From positions 248,001 through 312,000 of the forward strand of contig NZ_JAKNCJ010000001.1 of the NCBI RefSeq assembly GCF_023509525.1: DNA of 64,000 nt. The letters are read 5' to 3'. The notes under the pieces are model-generated. The model searched no databases and had not been told where the DNA came from. It worked only from the letters and a program-made list of their open reading frames with translations. This document shows, in pieces, positions 25,719 through 34,102 of this stretch (the stretch's first letter is position 1; the number at the start of each line of letters is the position of its first letter). The position numbers and the translations under genes were made by a program. The stretch comes from Brachybacterium equifaecis (GTDB taxonomy: Bacteria > Actinomycetota > Actinomycetes > Actinomycetales > Dermabacteraceae).

Positions 25719-26646
25719 AGCGGATCCTCGGGTCGAGTGCGGCGTAGAGGAGGTCGACGACCAGGTTCGCGACCAGGAAGATCATCACCATGATCGTCAC
25801 GATCGCGACGATCATGGGGCTCTCCGACTTCTGGATCGCGTCGTAGAGCAGCGAGCCGATGCCCCGGATGTTGAAGATGTTCTCCGTCACGATGGCGCCC
25901 CCCATGAGGGCGCCGAGGTCGGCGCCGATGTACGTGACGACGGGGATCAGGGAGTTGCGCAGGATGTGCTTCATCGTGACCCCGCCGCGGGAGAGTCCCT
26001 TGGCGGTCGCGGTGCGCACGTGGTCGGCAGTGGCGACCTCGGCGACGGACGTGCGCGTCAGGCGCAGCACGTAGGCGAAGGACACGATGCCGAGCACGAA
26101 TCCGGGCAGCAGCAGGTTGAACCAGGAGGGGTCGCGACCCACGTTCACGGGGAAGATCTGGAACTTCACGCCGAGGAAGAACTGGGCGACGAAGCCGATC
26201 ACGAACGTCGGCACCGCGATCACGATCAGCGAGACCAGCAGCAGCCCGGTGTCGTAGATCGAGCCCTTCTTGAGCCCCGCGAGCACGCCGGCGGTGATGC
26301 CGAGGACCGTCTCGACGATGACCGCGATGATCGCGAGCTTGATGGTCACGGGGAACGCGGCGAGGATCTGGTCCACGATGGGGCGGCCGTTGAAGCCGAC
26401 GCCGAGGTTTCCGGTGACCACGTTGCCGATGAAGATCAGCCATTGGACCAGGACGGGCTTGTCCAGGTTGTACTGCGCGCGCAGCTGCTCCTGCACCGCT
26501 GGCGAGAGCGGCTTGTCTCCCATGATGGCCTGGATCGGGTCTCCGCCCGCGTAGAAGGCCAGCAGGTAGATGAGGAGAGTCGCGCCGAGGAAGACGGGGA
26601 TCATCTGCAGCAGGCGCCGCCCGATGTACCAGATCACTTCGGACAC
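25708..26646 (-). CDS. Peptide-type ABC importer permease, DppB/OppB-like
   Basis: A 312-residue permease that starts with the B-type signature (WYIGRRLLQMIPVFLGATLLIYLL: basic residues, then the first span). The exported loop holds DPIQAIMGDKPLSP and QYNLDKPVLVQW. Five more spans follow, with the EAA loop in ATAKGLSRGG and HILRNSLIPVVTYIG, and the conserved TENIFNIRGIGSLL. It is separated from the upstream binding-protein genes by a 175-bp gap containing a strong hairpin, so it is probably made at a lower level than they are. Confidence 0.93.
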   Translation of the reverse strand: MSEVIWYIGRRLLQMIPVFLGATLLIYLLAFYAGGDPIQAIMGDKPLSPAVQEQLRAQYNLDKPVLVQWLIFIGNVVTGNLGVGFNGRPIVDQILAAFPVTIKLAIIAVIVETVLGITAGVLAGLKKGSIYDTGLLLVSLIVIAVPTFVIGFVAQFFLGVKFQIFPVNVGRDPSWFNLLLPGFVLGIVSFAYVLRLTRTSVAEVATADHVRTATAKGLSRGGVTMKHILRNSLIPVVTYIGADLGALMGGAIVTENIFNIRGIGSLLYDAIQKSESPMIVAIVTIMVMIFLVANLVVDLLYAALDPRIRYAK

Positions 26647-26732
26647 CTCAGGTTCTTCGGTGGATGGGGGTGGACGTCATCGTCCGCTGTGCGGTCGCGT
26701 CGGAGGACGACCCTACACGGGGAGGACCGCGA

Positions 26733-26762
26733 GACGGCGGCCGGCTGCCGCCGGCCGCCGTC
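26733..26762 (-). terminator. Hairpin between the binding-protein gene and the permease genes
   Basis: A perfect 13-bp stem (GACGGCGGCCGGC, 26733-26745, with 26750-26762) and 4-base loop lie 60 bases beyond the stop of the binding-protein gene. Such hairpins often give partial termination so that binding proteins are in excess of membrane subunits. Confidence 0.7.
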
Positions 26763-26821
26763 CGCGCTGGCGCGCGGGAGCTGGGATCAGGCCAGGCCTG
26801 TCAGCTCTCGCGCACCGGTGA

Positions 26822-28477
26822 TCACTTGGTGATCGCGTAGTACAGCGGGACGGTGTCCCAGCCGAACTCGACGTCGGACACCAGATCCGAGTAGCCGCCG
26901 ATGGAGTTCTGGTACCACAGCGGGATCGCGGGAAGGTCGGCCATGAGGACCGCCTCGGCCGCCTTGTACTTCTCGATGGCAGCATCCTGATCCGGAGCCG
27001 ACTGGCCCTCGGCGAGCAGCGCGTCGAACTCGGGGTTCTTGTAGTCGCCGTCGTTGGAGCCGTTGCCGTCGGCCGCGGCCGTGGAGTACAGCGGTGCCAG
27101 GAAGTTGTAGGCCGAGGGGTAGTCGGCCTGCCAGCCCGAACGGAACGCGCCCTTCAGCTGCCGACCCGTGATCTGCTCGCGGAACGCGCCGAACGCCGGG
27201 AAGGGCTGCGGGGTCGCAGTGATCCCGAGGACGTTCGCCAGGCTGTTGCAGACCGCCTCGACCCAGTCCTTGTGGGGGCCATCAGCGTTGTAGCTGAGGG
27301 TGAACTCGCCGGAGAACGGGGCGATCGCCTCGGCCTGCGCCCACAGCTCCTTGGCCTTCGCCTCGTCGAACTGGAGCACCTCCCCGCCGGGGATGTCGGT
27401 GGCGCCGCCGCCGGGGATCACGGGAGCGACGAAGTCGGTCGCAGGCGTGCGGGTGCCGAAGAAGAGCTGATCGCAGATCTCCTTGCGGTTGATCGCGCGG
27501 GAGAGCGCCTGGCGACGCAGCTTGCCGGCCTCGCCCGAGAAGTTCGGATCGCTCTGGGGGATCGTGAACGACTGGAAGACGGCGCCGGGAGCGTTGACCG
27601 CGCGCTCGCCCAGCTCGTCCTCGAAGGTCTGCAGCGAGGAGCCGGGGATCGCGTCGATGACGTCGACGCTGCCCGAGAGCAGGTCGTTGTACATCGTGTC
27701 GTTGTCCGCGTAGATCGTGAACGTCAGGCCGGAGTTCTTCGCGGCGCGGGGGCCCGCGTACTCCTCGTTGGGCACGAGGACGATCTCGGAGTCGTGGGTC
27801 CAGCTCTCGAGCGTGTAGGGGCCGTTGCCCACGGGCGACTCGCCGAAGGTCTCGATATCGCCGATCGCGGACTCGGGCAGCGGCGAGTAGGCCGAGTAGC
27901 CCAGGCGCTGCGGGAAGTCGGACTGCGCGGAGACGAGCTTCACGGTGAAGGTGGAGTCGTCCACGACCGTCAGGCCCGAGAGGGTCTGGTCGGCCGTGGC
28001 GGTCTTGGCCGAGACCACGTCGAAGCCCTCGATGGGCTCGAAGAAGCTCTGGCCCTTCTGGGCGTTGGCGGTGTTGGCGCCGAAGTTCCACGCGTCCACG
28101 AAGGACTTCGCGGTCACCGGGGTGCCGTCGGAGAACTTCTGGTCAGCCTTGAGCTTCACGGTCCAGGTCTGCTTGTCCTCGGACTCGATGGACTCGGCGA
28201 CGTCGTTCTCGACCTTGCCGTCGGCCGTGTAGTACACCAGGCCCGCGAAGATCGCGTTGATGATGCGGCCGCCGCCCACCTCGGAGGTGTGGGTCGGGAT
28301 GAGCGGGTTCTCCGGCTCGGTCGTGTTGGCGAAGACCGCCTCGCCGCTGCCGCCGGCGGAGCCGCCGCCGTCGGAGGAGCCGCCGGAGCCGGAGTCCGTG
28401 CCGCAGGCGGCGAGCGCCACGGCGCTGGTGCCCGCGAGAGCGGTGGTGAACATGAGGGAACGGCGCGAGATGGCCAT
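26822..28477 (-). CDS. Peptide-type ABC importer solute-binding lipoprotein (second copy)
   Basis: A 551-residue family 5 extracellular solute-binding protein. The signal (AISRRSLMFTTALAGTSAVALAAC) ends in the lipobox LAAC, so Cys25 is lipid-modified after cleavage by LspA. A Gly/Ser linker follows. Typical features are GGRIINAIFAGLVYYT near the start, FSDGTPVTAKSFVDAWNF (the family 5 signature region) and the long two-lobe fold. A close paralogue lies 64 bases upstream with many identical runs (TEPENPLIPT, TSELGGG-like, DGTPVTAKSFVDAWNFGA, NADGPxKDWVEAVCNS, DGNGSNDG). It supplies substrate to the permeases downstream. Peptide versus other substrates cannot be settled by eye. Confidence 0.93.
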   Translation of the reverse strand: MAISRRSLMFTTALAGTSAVALAACGTDSGSGGSSDGGGSAGGSGEAVFANTTEPENPLIPTHTSEVGGGRIINAIFAGLVYYTADGKVENDVAESIESEDKQTWTVKLKADQKFSDGTPVTAKSFVDAWNFGANTANAQKGQSFFEPIEGFDVVSAKTATADQTLSGLTVVDDSTFTVKLVSAQSDFPQRLGYSAYSPLPESAIGDIETFGESPVGNGPYTLESWTHDSEIVLVPNEEYAGPRAAKNSGLTFTIYADNDTMYNDLLSGSVDVIDAIPGSSLQTFEDELGERAVNAPGAVFQSFTIPQSDPNFSGEAGKLRRQALSRAINRKEICDQLFFGTRTPATDFVAPVIPGGGATDIPGGEVLQFDEAKAKELWAQAEAIAPFSGEFTLSYNADGPHKDWVEAVCNSLANVLGITATPQPFPAFGAFREQITGRQLKGAFRSGWQADYPSAYNFLAPLYSTAAADGNGSNDGDYKNPEFDALLAEGQSAPDQDAAIEKYKAAEAVLMADLPAIPLWYQNSIGGYSDLVSDVEFGWDTVPLYYAITK

Positions 28478-28541
28478 GGATTCTCCTACTGGTTGGGTTG
28501 CGGGAATGCATGCGGACCGGAGCCCGCGGGGAGAGGGCTGG

Positions 28542-30185
28542 TCAGCCCTTCACGATATCGGGGAACAGCAGGCCGCCGTTCCAGGAGAACTTCACGTCGG
28601 AGACGGCCTCGCTGTGGCCGCCCATCGTGTTCTGGTACCACAGCGGCACCGACGGCAGGTTCTCCATCAGCACGGCCTGGGCGTCCTTCCACTTCGCGAG
28701 CGCCTCGGCCGGATCGGTGGCCTGCTGCCCCTCCGCGAGCAGTCGGTCGAACTCCTCGTTCTTGAACTGGCCGTCGTTGCTTCCGTTGCCGTCGGCCGAC
28801 GCGCTCGCGTACAGCGGGAAGAGGAAGTTGAACACCGAGGGGTAGTCCGCGACCCACGAGGAGCGGAACGGGCCGGTGATCTCCCGCGCCGCGATCTGCT
28901 CCTTGTACGCTCCGAACGCCGGGTACGGGGTGGGAACTGCCGTGACCCCGATGGAGTTCGTGACGGAGTTGCAGACCGCCTCGACCCAATCCTTGTTCGG
29001 GCCGTCGGCGTTGTAGCTGAGGGTGAGCTCGCCCTGGAAGGGGCTGATCGCCTCGGCCTGTTCCCAGAGGCTCTTCGCCTCGGCGGCGTCGAACTGCAGC
29101 ACCTCGCTGCCGGGGATGTCGGTCGCTCCGCCGCCCTCGATGGAGGTGGAGGTGAAGTCCGTGGCCGGCACGCGCGTTCCGAAGAAGATGGCCTCGCAGA
29201 TCTGCGCGCGATCGATCGCGCGGGAGAAGGCCTTGCGGCGCAGCGCGCCCGCCTCCCCCTGGAAGTTCGGGTCGTACTGGGGGATCGTGATGAACTGCAG
29301 GATCGCGGCGGGCTGGTTGATCGCGCGCTCCCCCAGCTCGTCCTCGAAGGTCGACAGCGCCGACGACGGGATCCCGCCGATGACGTCGAGCGAGCCGGAG
29401 GCGAGATCGTTGTAGGCGGTCTCCTCGTCGGCGTAGACGACGAAGGTGATGCCGGCGTTCTTCGCGGGGCGCGGGCCGGTGTACTCGGGGTTCGGCACGC
29501 AGACGATCTCGGAGTCGTGGGTCCAGCTCTCCACCTTGTAGGGACCGTTGGAGACGGGAAGCTCGCCGAAGGCCTCGATGTCCTCGAATGCGCTCTCGGG
29601 CAGAGGCGCGAAGGCCCAGTAGCCCAGCCGCGAGGGGAAGTCGGACTGCGGGGAGTTCAGGCGCACGGTGAAGGTGTGATCGTCCACGACTGCGAGGCCC
29701 GACATCGTCTCGGCGGTCGGCTCCTTGGCCGAGACATCGGCGAAGCCCTCGATCGGCTCGAAGAAGGACTGCGCGCGCTGCGCGTTCGTGGTGAGGGCGC
29801 CGAAGTTCCACGCATCCACGAAGGACTTGGCGGTCACGGGGGTGCCGTCGGAGAACTTCCAGCCCTCCTCGAGCGTGATCGTCCAGTTCTGGGCGTCCTC
29901 TGACTCGATCGACTTCGCGACCTCGTTCTCGCTCGAGCCGTCGGCCGCATAGGCCAGCAGGCAGGAGAAGCAGGCGTTGAGGACGTCGCCGCCGCCGAGC
30001 TCCGAGGTGTTCGTCGGGATGAGCGGGTTCTCGGGCTCGGTGTTGTTGACGAACACGACCGCATCGCCGGAGCTGCTCGCTCCCCCGCCGGAGCCGGAGC
30101 CTCCGCTCCCGCAGGCGGCCAGGGCGAGGGCCGAGGCGCCGGCTGCGCCGGATCCGAGGATGAGTGAACGGCGGCGGATCTGCAT
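28542..30185 (-). CDS. Peptide-type ABC importer solute-binding lipoprotein (first copy)
   Basis: The 547-residue paralogue of the next gene. The ATG at 30183-30185 (MQIRRRSLILGSG) is chosen because GGAG precedes it by six bases and the signal peptide starts there; its lipobox is LAAC, with the Cys followed by a Gly/Ser linker. It has the same family 5 landmarks, including DGTPVTAKSFVDAWNF. Both copies have twin-arginine-like RR near the start (RRRSLIL here, SRRSLMF in the other), so Tat export is possible. First gene of the binding-protein/permease/ATPase operon and divergent from pgi. Confidence 0.92.
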   Translation of the reverse strand: MQIRRRSLILGSGAAGASALALAACGSGGSGSGGGASSSGDAVVFVNNTEPENPLIPTNTSELGGGDVLNACFSCLLAYAADGSSENEVAKSIESEDAQNWTITLEEGWKFSDGTPVTAKSFVDAWNFGALTTNAQRAQSFFEPIEGFADVSAKEPTAETMSGLAVVDDHTFTVRLNSPQSDFPSRLGYWAFAPLPESAFEDIEAFGELPVSNGPYKVESWTHDSEIVCVPNPEYTGPRPAKNAGITFVVYADEETAYNDLASGSLDVIGGIPSSALSTFEDELGERAINQPAAILQFITIPQYDPNFQGEAGALRRKAFSRAIDRAQICEAIFFGTRVPATDFTSTSIEGGGATDIPGSEVLQFDAAEAKSLWEQAEAISPFQGELTLSYNADGPNKDWVEAVCNSVTNSIGVTAVPTPYPAFGAYKEQIAAREITGPFRSSWVADYPSVFNFLFPLYASASADGNGSNDGQFKNEEFDRLLAEGQQATDPAEALAKWKDAQAVLMENLPSVPLWYQNTMGGHSEAVSDVKFSWNGGLLFPDIVKG

Positions 30186-30266
30186 GGTCGCTCCAATGCG
30201 TGGGGGGGGGCAGGGTGCACCCATAGTGCCCTAGAGCGACCTGGATCACGTCGAGGCGGGCGACCT

Positions 30267-30302
30267 TGTGACCATTCTGTGACCCCGCCTTGACAGGCGG
30301 GG
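30267..30302. promoter_or_regulatory. Direct and inverted repeats in the pgi / ABC-operon divergent promoter region
   Basis: TGTGACC occurs twice, at 30267-30273 and 30278-30284, exactly 11 bp apart, so on one face of the helix. It is followed by a 7-bp inverted repeat CCCCGCC/GGCGGGG (30283-30289 and 30296-30302) with TTGACA as its loop. This is a likely regulator site in the 187-bp divergent gap; the factor is unknown. Confidence 0.4.
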
Positions 30303-30360
30303 CCGACTCCTGAAGCAGGCAACTTCCGGAGCAGTCCTGTCGATCGTCAGCCGCACGCGC

Positions 30361-30366
30361 CACAAT
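30361..30366 (+). promoter_or_regulatory. Candidate leaderless -10 box for pgi
   Basis: CACAAT is followed by six bases and the ATG at 30373. No Shine-Dalgarno is present. The box deviates from TAnnnT at its first base. Confidence 0.35.
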
Positions 30367-30372
30367 GGCCCT

Positions 30373-32067
30373 ATGAGCAACGACACCGCAGCAGCAGACC
30401 CGATCGACCCCACCACGACCGACGCCTGGGAGCGCCTCATGGAGCATGACGAGGCCCTCGAGGGCTCCCTCCGCGAGTGGTTCGCCACGGATCCGGAGCG
30501 CGCGGCCCGCTTCACGCACGACGCGGCCGATCTCCACGTGGACCTGTCCAAGAACCTCATCACCCAGCCCACCGTCGATCTGCTCCTGGAGCTCGCCGCG
30601 CAGACGAACGTCCTCGAGCGCCGCGATGCGATGTTCGCGGGCGCCCACATCAACACCACCGAGGACCGCGCCGTCCTGCACACCGCGCTGCGCCGCCCGG
30701 CCGGGGCCTCCCCCGCCCTCGTGGTCGACGGGCAGAACGTCGATGAGGACGTCCACGAGGTGCTGGGGCGGGTCTACGCCTTCGCCGACGCGGTGCGCTC
30801 GGGCGAGTGGACGGGCGTCACGGGCAAGAAGATCGAGACGGTCGTGAACATCGGGATCGGCGGCAGCGACCTCGGCCCCGTCATGGTCTACGAGGCGCTG
30901 AAGCCCCTGGCCGATGCCGGCATCGAGGCGCGCTTCATCTCCAACATCGATCCGACCGACGCCTACGAGACCACCGCCGATCTCGATCCTGAGACCACCC
31001 TGGTCATCGTGGCCTCCAAGACCTTCACCACGCTGGAGACCATCACCAACGCGCGCCTCGTGCGCGAGTGGCTGCTGAGCGCGCTGCGCGAGAGCGCGGG
31101 CCTCACCTCCGAGCAGGAGAAGGAGGCCGTGGCCAAGCACTTCGTCGCCGTCTCGACCGCTCTGGACAAGGTCGAGGAGTTCGGCATCGATCCCCAGAAC
31201 GCCTTCGGCTTCTGGAACTGGGTGGGCGGCCGCTACTCCGTGGACTCCGCGATCGGCACCGTGCTCGCGGTGGCGCTGGGGCCCTCTGTCTTCGAGGAGC
31301 TGCTGGCCGGCTTCAACGCGATGGACGAGCACTTCCGCACGGCTCCGGCCGAGGAGAACGTGCCGCTGCTGATGGGCCTGATCAACGTCTGGAACGTGAA
31401 CTTCCTGGAGGCGGAGACCCACGCGGTGCTCCCCTACTCGCAGTATCTGCACCGCTTCCCCGCCTACCTCCAGCAGCTCACCATGGAGTCGAACGGCAAG
31501 TCGGTGCGCTGGGACGGATCGACCGTGGTCTCCGAGACCGGGGAGATCTTCTGGGGCGAGCCGGGCACGAACGGCCAGCACGCGTTCTACCAGCTGATCC
31601 ACCAGGGCACCCGCATCATCCCCGCCGACTTCATCGCGTTCGCGACGCCCGAGCGCCCCCTGAAGGACGGCGAGCAGGACGTCCACGAGCTGTTCCTCGC
31701 GAACTTCTTCGCGCAGTCCAAGGCGCTGGCCTTCGGCAAGACCGAGGAGGAGGTGCGCGCCGAGGGCACCGAGGGCGAGCTCGTCGCGGCGCGCATGTTC
31801 TCGGGCGACCGCCCCTCCACCTCGATCATGGCGCCCGCGCTCACGCCGAGCGTGCTGGGCCAGCTGATCGCTCTGTACGAGCACATCACCTTCGTCCAGG
31901 GCGCGGTGTGGGGCATCAACTCCTTCGACCAGTGGGGCGTGGAGCTCGGCAAGCAGCTCGCGAACCAGCTCGCTCCCGCGGTCGCGGGCGACGAGAGCGC
32001 GATCGAGGCGCAGGACTCCTCGACGGCGGGCCTGATCCGCTACTACCGGGAGCACCGCCAGGGCTGA
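30373..32067 (+). CDS. pgi: Glucose-6-phosphate isomerase
   Basis: Interconverts glucose-6-phosphate and fructose-6-phosphate in glycolysis. The 564-residue protein has the phosphosugar-binding segments [13 protein letters not shown] and [11 protein letters not shown], the first family signature in the region [18 protein letters not shown], the catalytic Glu in MESNGKSV, the active-site His in [11 protein letters not shown], and the second signature region [12 protein letters not shown]. This is the long bacterial/eukaryotic form (about 550 residues). It is monocistronic, ended by a strong hairpin. Confidence 0.97.
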   Translation: MSNDTAAADPIDPTTTDAWERLMEHDEALEGSLREWFATDPERAARFTHDAADLHVDLSKNLITQPTVDLLLELAAQTNVLERRDAMFAGAHINTTEDRAVLHTALRRPAGASPALVVDGQNVDEDVHEVLGRVYAFADAVRSGEWTGVTGKKIETVVNIGIGGSDLGPVMVYEALKPLADAGIEARFISNIDPTDAYETTADLDPETTLVIVASKTFTTLETITNARLVREWLLSALRESAGLTSEQEKEAVAKHFVAVSTALDKVEEFGIDPQNAFGFWNWVGGRYSVDSAIGTVLAVALGPSVFEELLAGFNAMDEHFRTAPAEENVPLLMGLINVWNVNFLEAETHAVLPYSQYLHRFPAYLQQLTMESNGKSVRWDGSTVVSETGEIFWGEPGTNGQHAFYQLIHQGTRIIPADFIAFATPERPLKDGEQDVHELFLANFFAQSKALAFGKTEEEVRAEGTEGELVAARMFSGDRPSTSIMAPALTPSVLGQLIALYEHITFVQGAVWGINSFDQWGVELGKQLANQLAPAVAGDESAIEAQDSSTAGLIRYYREHRQG

Positions 32068-32083
32068 GCGCCGGCAGCACGCA

Positions 32084-32123
32084 GCAGCGCGCCGTCCCTC
32101 CTGCTGGAGGGGCGGCGCGCTGC
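32084..32123 (+). terminator. Terminator of pgi
   Basis: Arms 32084-32100 and 32107-32123 form a 17-bp stem with one G-T wobble (GCAGCGCGCCG outer arm) and a CTGCTG loop, 17 bases after the pgi stop. Confidence 0.8.
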
Positions 32124-32202
32124 CGTGGTGCGGGGCGAGGCGGGGCGGCGCGCCGCTGCGGGGCGGGCGCGGAGCGGGGGCGAGCTGGACTCCACCGCGC
32201 TT

Positions 32203-32264
32203 CGCCGAGATCCACGTGAGGACCCGAGACGCGGCCGTCTCGGGTCCTCAGGTGACTCTCGGCG
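32203..32264. terminator. Long hairpin between convergent pgi and the permease gene
   Basis: Arms 32203-32230 and 32237-32264 pair over 28 positions with three mismatches and a 6-base GCGGCC loop. It lies 48 bases from the permease stop and probably terminates the permease transcript. It is as long as the 2174-2241 hairpin. Confidence 0.65.
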
Positions 32265-32311
32265 CAGGATCGCGGGATCGCGGGATCGACGGCGCGGGCG
32301 CCAGCGCGCTC

Positions 32312-33868
32312 TCAGTCCTCCGCCTGCACCGCCTCGCGGATCGCGCGGTCCTCGCGCTCCGCCTCCTCGCGGTAGAGCTCATCGCGCTGCAGCTCCGGGT
32401 GGGTGCGCTTCACCAGGAACCAGCCGATGACCAGCAGGATCGCGAAGACCGGGATCGAGCCCAGCGTGGCGAGGCCCATCGGGAAGGTCGATCCGTCCTC
32501 CAGGGTGAGGGAGTTGAAGCCGATGAGCACGAGGATCCCGGCGAGCGCCGCGATGCAGATCCAGCTCGCGACCGCCCCGCCGGGCATCGGCAGCTCGGAG
32601 GCGCCCTTCCCGTGGCGCCGGCGCAGGCCGATCTGCGCGAGGAAGATCGCGGCCCAGGTGCCGATCACGCCGATCGCCGCGGTCTCGAGCGCGAGATCGA
32701 AGGCGAGCGACCCCTTGCCCTGACCGCCCGTGGCGAGGAGGGCGACCACCAGGCCCACGGCGTAGAAGACCGCGATCGCGAAGATCGAGGCGTAGGGGAC
32801 GTGGCGCGCGTTCATCTTCGTCAGCCAGGCGGGGGCATGGCCGTGCGAGGCCATCGTGCGGAAGATGCGGCCGATGGAGTACAGGCCGGAGTTCGTGGAG
32901 GAGATCGCGGCGGTGGTGACCACGAGGGTCATCGCGGTGCTCACCCAGCCCAGCCCCATCTTCTCGAAGACGGTGACGAACGGGGACACGCCCGCGACGT
33001 ACTGGTCCGAGGGCAGCAGGAGCGCCAGCAGGGTCACGGAGCCGATGTAGAACACGACGATGCGGAAGACGACCGTGCGGATCGCCTTGGGGACCTCGGT
33101 GCGCGCGTCCTTCATCTCGCCCGCGGTGATGCCGACGATCTCGATCGCGTTGAACGCGAACACCACACCGGAGAGCACGAGGATCATCGGAGCGATGCCG
33201 TGCGGGAAGAACGAGCCGTTCACCGCGGTCAGGTTGTGCACTCCTGCGGTGCCGGCGTCGCCGATCTGTGCGCCGATGACCACGAGCACGGTGCCGACCA
33301 GCAGGAACAGCACGATCGCGGCGACCTTGATGACCGAGGCCCAGAATTCGAGCTCGCCGAACATCTTCACGGAGATCAGGTTCGCGCCGACGAGCAGCAC
33401 GAGCGCGATCATCGCGGAGATGAACCAGTGCACTCCGGGCAGCAGGTTCTGGATGTAGAGGCCGATCGCGATCAGCTCCGCCACGCCCGTGAGGCCCCAG
33501 TTGATGAGGTAGGCCCAGCCTGCGATGAACGCGCCCTTGGCTCCGTAGAACTCTCCCGCGTAGGAGACGAAGGAGCCGGAGGTGCGGCGGTACATGATGA
33601 GCTCGCCGATGGCGCGCATGAGGAAGAACGCGAGCAGTCCGGCGATCGCGTACGAGCCGATGAGCGCCGGGCCTGTCGTGACGAGCCGGCTGCCGGTGCC
33701 CATGAACAGGCCCACGCCGATGGCGCCGCCGATCGCGATCATCGTGACGTGGCGGTGGGTGAGGGTGCGGGCGTATCCCTCGGAGGAGATCTCGACCCCG
33801 TCGGCCCCCGTCCCGCCTGATGGCTCTGCGGATGAGGTGGGTCCGGTGGTGCTGTGCGCAGTGGACAT
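32312..33868 (-). CDS. Amino acid permease, AnsP/GABA-permease-like (paralogue 1)
   Basis: A 518-residue APC-superfamily permease with about 12 spans. After a 45-residue N-terminus it shows TMIAIGGAIGVGLFMGTGSRL, the conserved first helix of the amino acid transporter family, then ELIMYRRTSGSFVSYAGEFYG. This ELxxxRxxSGSF form is close to L-asparagine permease AnsP, but the substrate is inferred only by resemblance. The ATG at 33866-33868 is preceded by AAGGAGAA. The next gene upstream is a paralogue of exactly the same length; a hairpin lies between them, so they can be expressed separately. Confidence 0.88.
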   Translation of the reverse strand: MSTAHSTTGPTSSAEPSGGTGADGVEISSEGYARTLTHRHVTMIAIGGAIGVGLFMGTGSRLVTTGPALIGSYAIAGLLAFFLMRAIGELIMYRRTSGSFVSYAGEFYGAKGAFIAGWAYLINWGLTGVAELIAIGLYIQNLLPGVHWFISAMIALVLLVGANLISVKMFGELEFWASVIKVAAIVLFLLVGTVLVVIGAQIGDAGTAGVHNLTAVNGSFFPHGIAPMILVLSGVVFAFNAIEIVGITAGEMKDARTEVPKAIRTVVFRIVVFYIGSVTLLALLLPSDQYVAGVSPFVTVFEKMGLGWVSTAMTLVVTTAAISSTNSGLYSIGRIFRTMASHGHAPAWLTKMNARHVPYASIFAIAVFYAVGLVVALLATGGQGKGSLAFDLALETAAIGVIGTWAAIFLAQIGLRRRHGKGASELPMPGGAVASWICIAALAGILVLIGFNSLTLEDGSTFPMGLATLGSIPVFAILLVIGWFLVKRTHPELQRDELYREEAEREDRAIREAVQAED

Positions 33869-34024
33869 GGCGGCGTTCTCCTTCGAGTCGGCTGATCCTG
33901 GAATCTCGGCGACCGTGGAATGCGCACGTTCGAGCACTGGTCTTCGTGCCGAGCCGCCTGGAACCTTACTCCCGCCCGCCGCCGCGCCCCCGACGAGGGA
34001 GCCTCGAGGCCGTCTGGAATACCG

Positions 34025-34060
34025 GAAGGGCCCGGACCGCTGCTGCGGTCCGAGCCCTTC
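34025..34060 (-). terminator. Terminator between the two permease paralogues
   Basis: A 16-bp stem with one mismatch (34025-34040 with 34045-34060) and a TGCT loop lies 42 bases beyond the stop of the upstream permease. Confidence 0.75.
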
Positions 34061-34102
34061 TGGGATGATTCTCCGCCGCGGCGCGCAGCCGGGCGGGAGA
34101 GG

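Noticed and set aside
28486-32055. 1189-codon minus-strand frame across pgi and a binding-protein gene
   Set aside because: It spans two well-supported genes in other frames and shows no family features.
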